64,000 nucleotides of DNA from Micromonospora chaiyaphumensis (GTDB lineage Bacteria > Actinomycetota > Actinomycetes > Mycobacteriales > Micromonosporaceae). Position 1 is the stretch's first letter. Every line of letters starts with the position of its first letter. Under the pieces are notes generated by a model that saw nothing but the letters and a program-made list of their open reading frames with translations, was not told where the DNA came from and did no database searches. Of this stretch, positions 60,033 through 64,000 are shown in pieces. Where the stretch lies: positions 310,001-374,000 of the forward strand of contig NZ_FMCS01000005.1 of NCBI RefSeq assembly GCF_900091435.1, read 5' to 3'. Made by a program: the position numbers and the translations under genes.

Positions 60033-60686
60033 GTGCCCCGTCCCCGTCAGGCCCTGCTGAACCGCGAGCGGATCGTCGAGACCGCGCTCGCGCTGATCGA
60101 CGCCGACGGTCTCGGCGCGTTCTCCACCCGCCGGCTGGCCGCCGCGCTGAACGTGCAGGGCCCCTCGCTCTACAACCACTTCGCCACGAAGGACGAGATC
60201 CTCGACGCGGTGGCCGACAGCGTCACGGCGTCCGTCGACGTCGGTGTCTTCGACCGGTACGACTGGGCCGAGGCGCTGCGTCGCTGGGCCCGGTCCTACC
60301 GTGCGGCCCTGGCCGTCCACCCGAACATCGTCCCGTACCTGGCGCAGGGGCCGGGGCGGCGCCCGGCCGCCCTGGCCATGGCCGACGCCGTCTACGGCGC
60401 CCTGGTCCGGGCGGGCTGGCCGCCGGCCCGGGCCACGCACATCGGCGCCGCGCTGCGCTACTTCGTGGCGGGCTCGGCCCTCGGCTCGTTCGCCCGCGGC
60501 TTCGTCGAGGACCCGGAGCTCTACGCGGCCCACCCGCACCTCACGCAGGCGCACCGGCTCCGCGGCCACCAGCGCAGTGTCGACGAGGGCGCGTTCACCC
60601 TGGGCCTGGACGCGTTGCTGCACGGCCTCGCCGCCGAGTACGCCCGGACGGTGACCCCTCTGGAACGCGGCACCGGTCCGGGGTAG
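60033..60686 (+). CDS. TetR-family transcriptional regulator
   Basis: A 217-residue repressor. The N-terminal helix-turn-helix is FSTRRLAAALNVQGPSLYNHFATKDEILDAVADSV, followed by a helical ligand-binding domain (APSVAVHPN-like AALAVHPNIVPYLAQGP; FVAGSALGSFARGFVEDPELY). GTG 60033 gives the usual TetR spacing; GTG 60018 would add five residues. It is divergent from acyl-CoA dehydrogenase and upstream of the ALDH/ADH operon; both neighbours carry the same AAACT-N9-AGTTT palindrome. It likely senses an acyl-CoA or related metabolite and represses both; inference from layout. Confidence 0.88.
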   Translation: MPRPRQALLNRERIVETALALIDADGLGAFSTRRLAAALNVQGPSLYNHFATKDEILDAVADSVTASVDVGVFDRYDWAEALRRWARSYRAALAVHPNIVPYLAQGPGRRPAALAMADAVYGALVRAGWPPARATHIGAALRYFVAGSALGSFARGFVEDPELYAAHPHLTQAHRLRGHQRSVDEGAFTLGLDALLHGLAAEYARTVTPLERGTGPG

Positions 60687-60691
60687 CGTCA

Positions 60692-60710
60692 AAACTCCCA
60701 CTGCTAGTTT
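60692..60710. promoter_or_regulatory. Operator 2 (AAACT-N9-AGTTT) before the ALDH operon
   Basis: AAACT (60692-60696), nine bases, AGTTT (60706-60710); the right half-site reads GCTAGTTT, the exact complement of the left half-site of operator 1. It lies 20 bp before the aldehyde dehydrogenase ATG. Confidence 0.7.
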
Positions 60711-60730
60711 CCCGCCCCCGAAGGGACGCC

Positions 60731-62169
<1,439 letters not shown>

Positions 62170-62173
<4 letters not shown>

Positions 62174-63246
62174 GGGCGCTCGTGGTCCGCGGCCGGGGCG
62201 CCACCCCCGCCGTCGAGGACGTCCGCCTGCCCGCCCCCGGCCCCGGCGAGCTGCGGGTCCGGATCCGGGCCGCCGGCATCTGCCACTCCGACCTGGCCAT
62301 GGTGGACGGCACGGTGGCGCCCGCGTACCCACTGGTGCTCGGGCACGAGGCGACCGGCGTGGTGGCCGAGGCCGGCCCCGGCACCCGGTTGGCCGTCGGC
62401 ACGCCCGTGGTGCTCAACTGGGCCCCCGCCTGCCGGGCCTGCTGGCACTGCCGGCACGGCGAGCCCTGGCTCTGCGCCGCCAACACCGGGGCCTCGGTGG
62501 CCCGGGGCGAGACCGCCGACGGTGGCCCGCTCCAGGTGACCCTGGGTCTCGGCGCGCTGGCCGAGGAGGTGGTGGTGCCCGAGCGGGCGGCCATCGAGGT
62601 CCCGGCCGGCCTGCCGCCGGAGCAGGCCGCGCTGCTCGGCTGCGCCGTGCTCACCGGCACCGGCGCGGTCCGCAACACCGCCCGGGTCGCCCCCGGCGAG
62701 TCGGTGGTGGTGATCGGCCTCGGCGGGGTGGGCCTCGCCGTGCTCACCGCTGCCCGGCGGGCCGGCGCCGGGCCGATCCTCGCCGTCGACGTGGCCGAGG
62801 CGAAGCGGGACCTCGCCCTCGCCGCCGGAGCCACCGACTTCCTCCGCTCCGACGACACCCTCGCCAAGGAGGTCCGGGCGCGCACCGAGGGCCGGGGCGT
62901 CGACCACGCCTTCGAGTGCGTCGGCCGGTCCGTCACCATCCGGGCCGCCTGGCGGTCGACCCGGCGCGGGGGAGCGGTCACCGTGGTCGGCATGGGCGGC
63001 AAGGATGACCTGGTGAGCCTGTCGGCGCTGGACATCTTCCACTCGGCCCGCACGCTGCGCTCCTCGGTCTACGGCTCCTCCGACCCGGACCGGGAGGTGC
63101 CGGAGCTGGCGGCCGCGCTCGCCGACGGCAGCTTGGACCTGGCGCCCCTGGTCAGTGGCGCCATCCCCCTCGACGAGGCGCCCGCGGCGCTGGACCGGCT
63201 CGCCCGGGGCGAGGGCGCCCGCTGGGTGGTCACCTTCCCGGACTGA
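62170..63246 (+). CDS. Zinc-dependent alcohol dehydrogenase
   Basis: A 358-residue MDR-family enzyme. The catalytic zinc ligands are Cys in GICHSD and His-Glu in LGHEATG; the structural zinc site is CRACWHCRHGEPWLC; and GLGGVG is the NAD(P)-binding loop. Such enzymes oxidise primary or secondary alcohols, or formaldehyde adducts. GTG 62170 overlaps the ALDH stop by four bases, forming a two-step alcohol-to-acid module. The 3' end overlaps the convergent regulator gene by 17 bases. Confidence 0.93.
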
Positions 63247-64000
63247 CCTCGGGCCCGCCCTCGATCAGCACGGCGATCCCGTCGAGCAGCCGGCGCAGGC
63301 CGAAGTCGAAGACCGTCTCCAGATCCACGTCGACGCCGCCGCTGGTCAGGGCGTCCATGGTGGCCAGCCCGCCGCCGGCCATCAGCTGCTGGAACGTGGC
63401 CTGCTGGCGCTCCACCCACTGGTCGTGGGTGAGGCCGGTGTCCTGCTCCGCCTGCGCGCCCATCTCCAGGTTCGTCGCGATGCCCTTCACGTAGGCCATC
63501 AGGGTGATCGCCACGTGCCAGCGCACCTGCCGGTCCAGGCCCAGCCCCGCGGTGGCCCGCAGGGCCCGGTCGGTGTGCGCCATGCCGTGCGGCAGCGGCT
63601 GCGGCCGGGCGATCGAGATGACGTGCGGCACCCAGGGGTGCCGCCGGTAGACGGCCCACTGCGCCCGAGCCAGCACCTCTAGGCGGGCGCGCCAGCCGGC
63701 CGGCTCGGCGACCGGCAGCGGGGCGTCGGCCAGCACCGCGTCGGCCATGGCCAGGATCAGCTCGTCGCGGCCGCGCACGTGCCGGTAGAGCGACATGGTG
63801 GCCACACCCAGCTCGGCGGCGATCTGCCGCATGGACACCGCCGCCAGGCCGCCCTCGTCCGCCAGCGCCAGCGCGGTGCGCAGCACCCGTTCCCGGCTCA
63901 GCTCCGGCTCCCCCCGCGCCGGCTCCCGCCGTGTCGGGGCGACCACGGTGCCGGCACCGGGCCGGGTCAGCACCAGCCCCTCGGCGCGGAGCAGGGCGAG
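63230..64000 (-). CDS. GntR-TetR fusion regulator, 5' end outside window
   Basis: The frame stays open on the minus strand to the end of the window. The TetR part shows ELSRERVLRTALALADEGGLAAVSMRQIAAELGVATMSLYRHVRGRDELIL and a helical effector domain with VRWHVAITLMAYVKGIATNLEMGAQAEQDTG. Before it, the codons read LLRAEGLVLTRPGAGTVVAP, the end of a GntR winged helix, so the protein starts upstream of the window and joins two DNA-binding heads, an architecture known from actinobacteria. It is convergent with the ADH gene and overlaps it by 17 bases. Gene partial; target unknown. Confidence 0.85.
   Translation of the reverse strand, partial: LALLRAEGLVLTRPGAGTVVAPTRREPARGEPELSRERVLRTALALADEGGLAAVSMRQIAAELGVATMSLYRHVRGRDELILAMADAVLADAPLPVAEPAGWRARLEVLARAQWAVYRRHPWVPHVISIARPQPLPHGMAHTDRALRATAGLGLDRQVRWHVAITLMAYVKGIATNLEMGAQAEQDTGLTHDQWVERQQATFQQLMAGGGLATMDALTSGGVDVDLETVFDFGLRRLLDGIAVLIEGGPEVSPGR

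Overview
The window is very GC-rich, with long shadow reading frames opposite almost every gene, and reads as chromosome of a filamentous actinomycete. Phosphatidylinositol-mannoside genes (pgsA, acyltransferase, pimA), F420-type flavin chemistry, Holin-X/DUF3618/DUF4235 membrane proteins and many leaderless starts point to Micromonosporaceae, most likely Micromonospora. That assignment is inference from gene content and order. I saw no rRNA, tRNA, CRISPR, insertion sequence or prophage.

Layout. 1-5.6 kb: tightly overlapping heptose/glycosyltransferase operon (GT4, GmhA, bifunctional HldE, SDR, GT9) running into a type IB topoisomerase. 5.8-13.3 kb: mostly minus strand, with an AraC regulator, an unknown protein, RecQ, a VWA/metallopeptidase-like protein with its MoxR ATPase, an F420 LLM oxidoreductase and a 40-residue membrane protein. 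13.4-24.5 kb: GH3 hexosaminidase, acetyltransferase, class V aminotransferase, membrane and lipoproteins, an MscS channel, a three-gene envelope operon, a cold-shock gene with long leader, aldo/keto reductase, methyltransferase and adenosine deaminase. 24.7-28.9 kb: two-component system, ADP-ribosylglycohydrolase, YcnI-like protein. 29.1-42.2 kb: conserved core order thrS, HIT, (insertions), pgsA, acyltransferase, pimA, membrane protein, pdxS, pdxT, yebC, which follows the mycobacterial order. 42.2-47.7 kb: secreted protein, Ser/Thr kinase, ECF sigma factor with a lipoprotein, acetyltransferase, PadR and its membrane partner. 47.8-53.6 kb: dnaE, then a small membrane peptide, an HExxH protein, a SUFU-domain protein and a NIPSNAP protein. 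53.6-57.4 kb: CitA/CitB-type two-component pair divergent from a DctA-type transporter. 57.5-64 kb: aminotransferase, acyl-CoA dehydrogenase, TetR regulator, aldehyde dehydrogenase, zinc alcohol dehydrogenase and a partial GntR-TetR fusion regulator.

How genes work together. The heptose operon looks able to make an ADP-heptose-like donor and transfer it to an unknown glycoconjugate, although such chemistry is best known from Gram-negative LPS. pgsA-acyltransferase-pimA make the phosphatidylinositol-mannoside anchor. pdxS/pdxT make PLP. In the last region, two 19-bp palindromes that share a perfect AAACTAGC half-site lie in front of the acyl-CoA dehydrogenase and the aldehyde/alcohol dehydrogenase operon, on either side of a TetR gene, and suggest one local regulon for aldehyde/alcohol/acyl-CoA catabolism.

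The least explained items are the heptose operon, the microprotein/HExxH/SUFU cassette behind dnaE, a palindromic in-frame insertion inside pdxT, and the internally duplicated metallopeptidase-VWA protein. Most start codons are inferred from ribosome binding sites, overlap with the preceding stop, or a TANNNT box 6-7 nt upstream.
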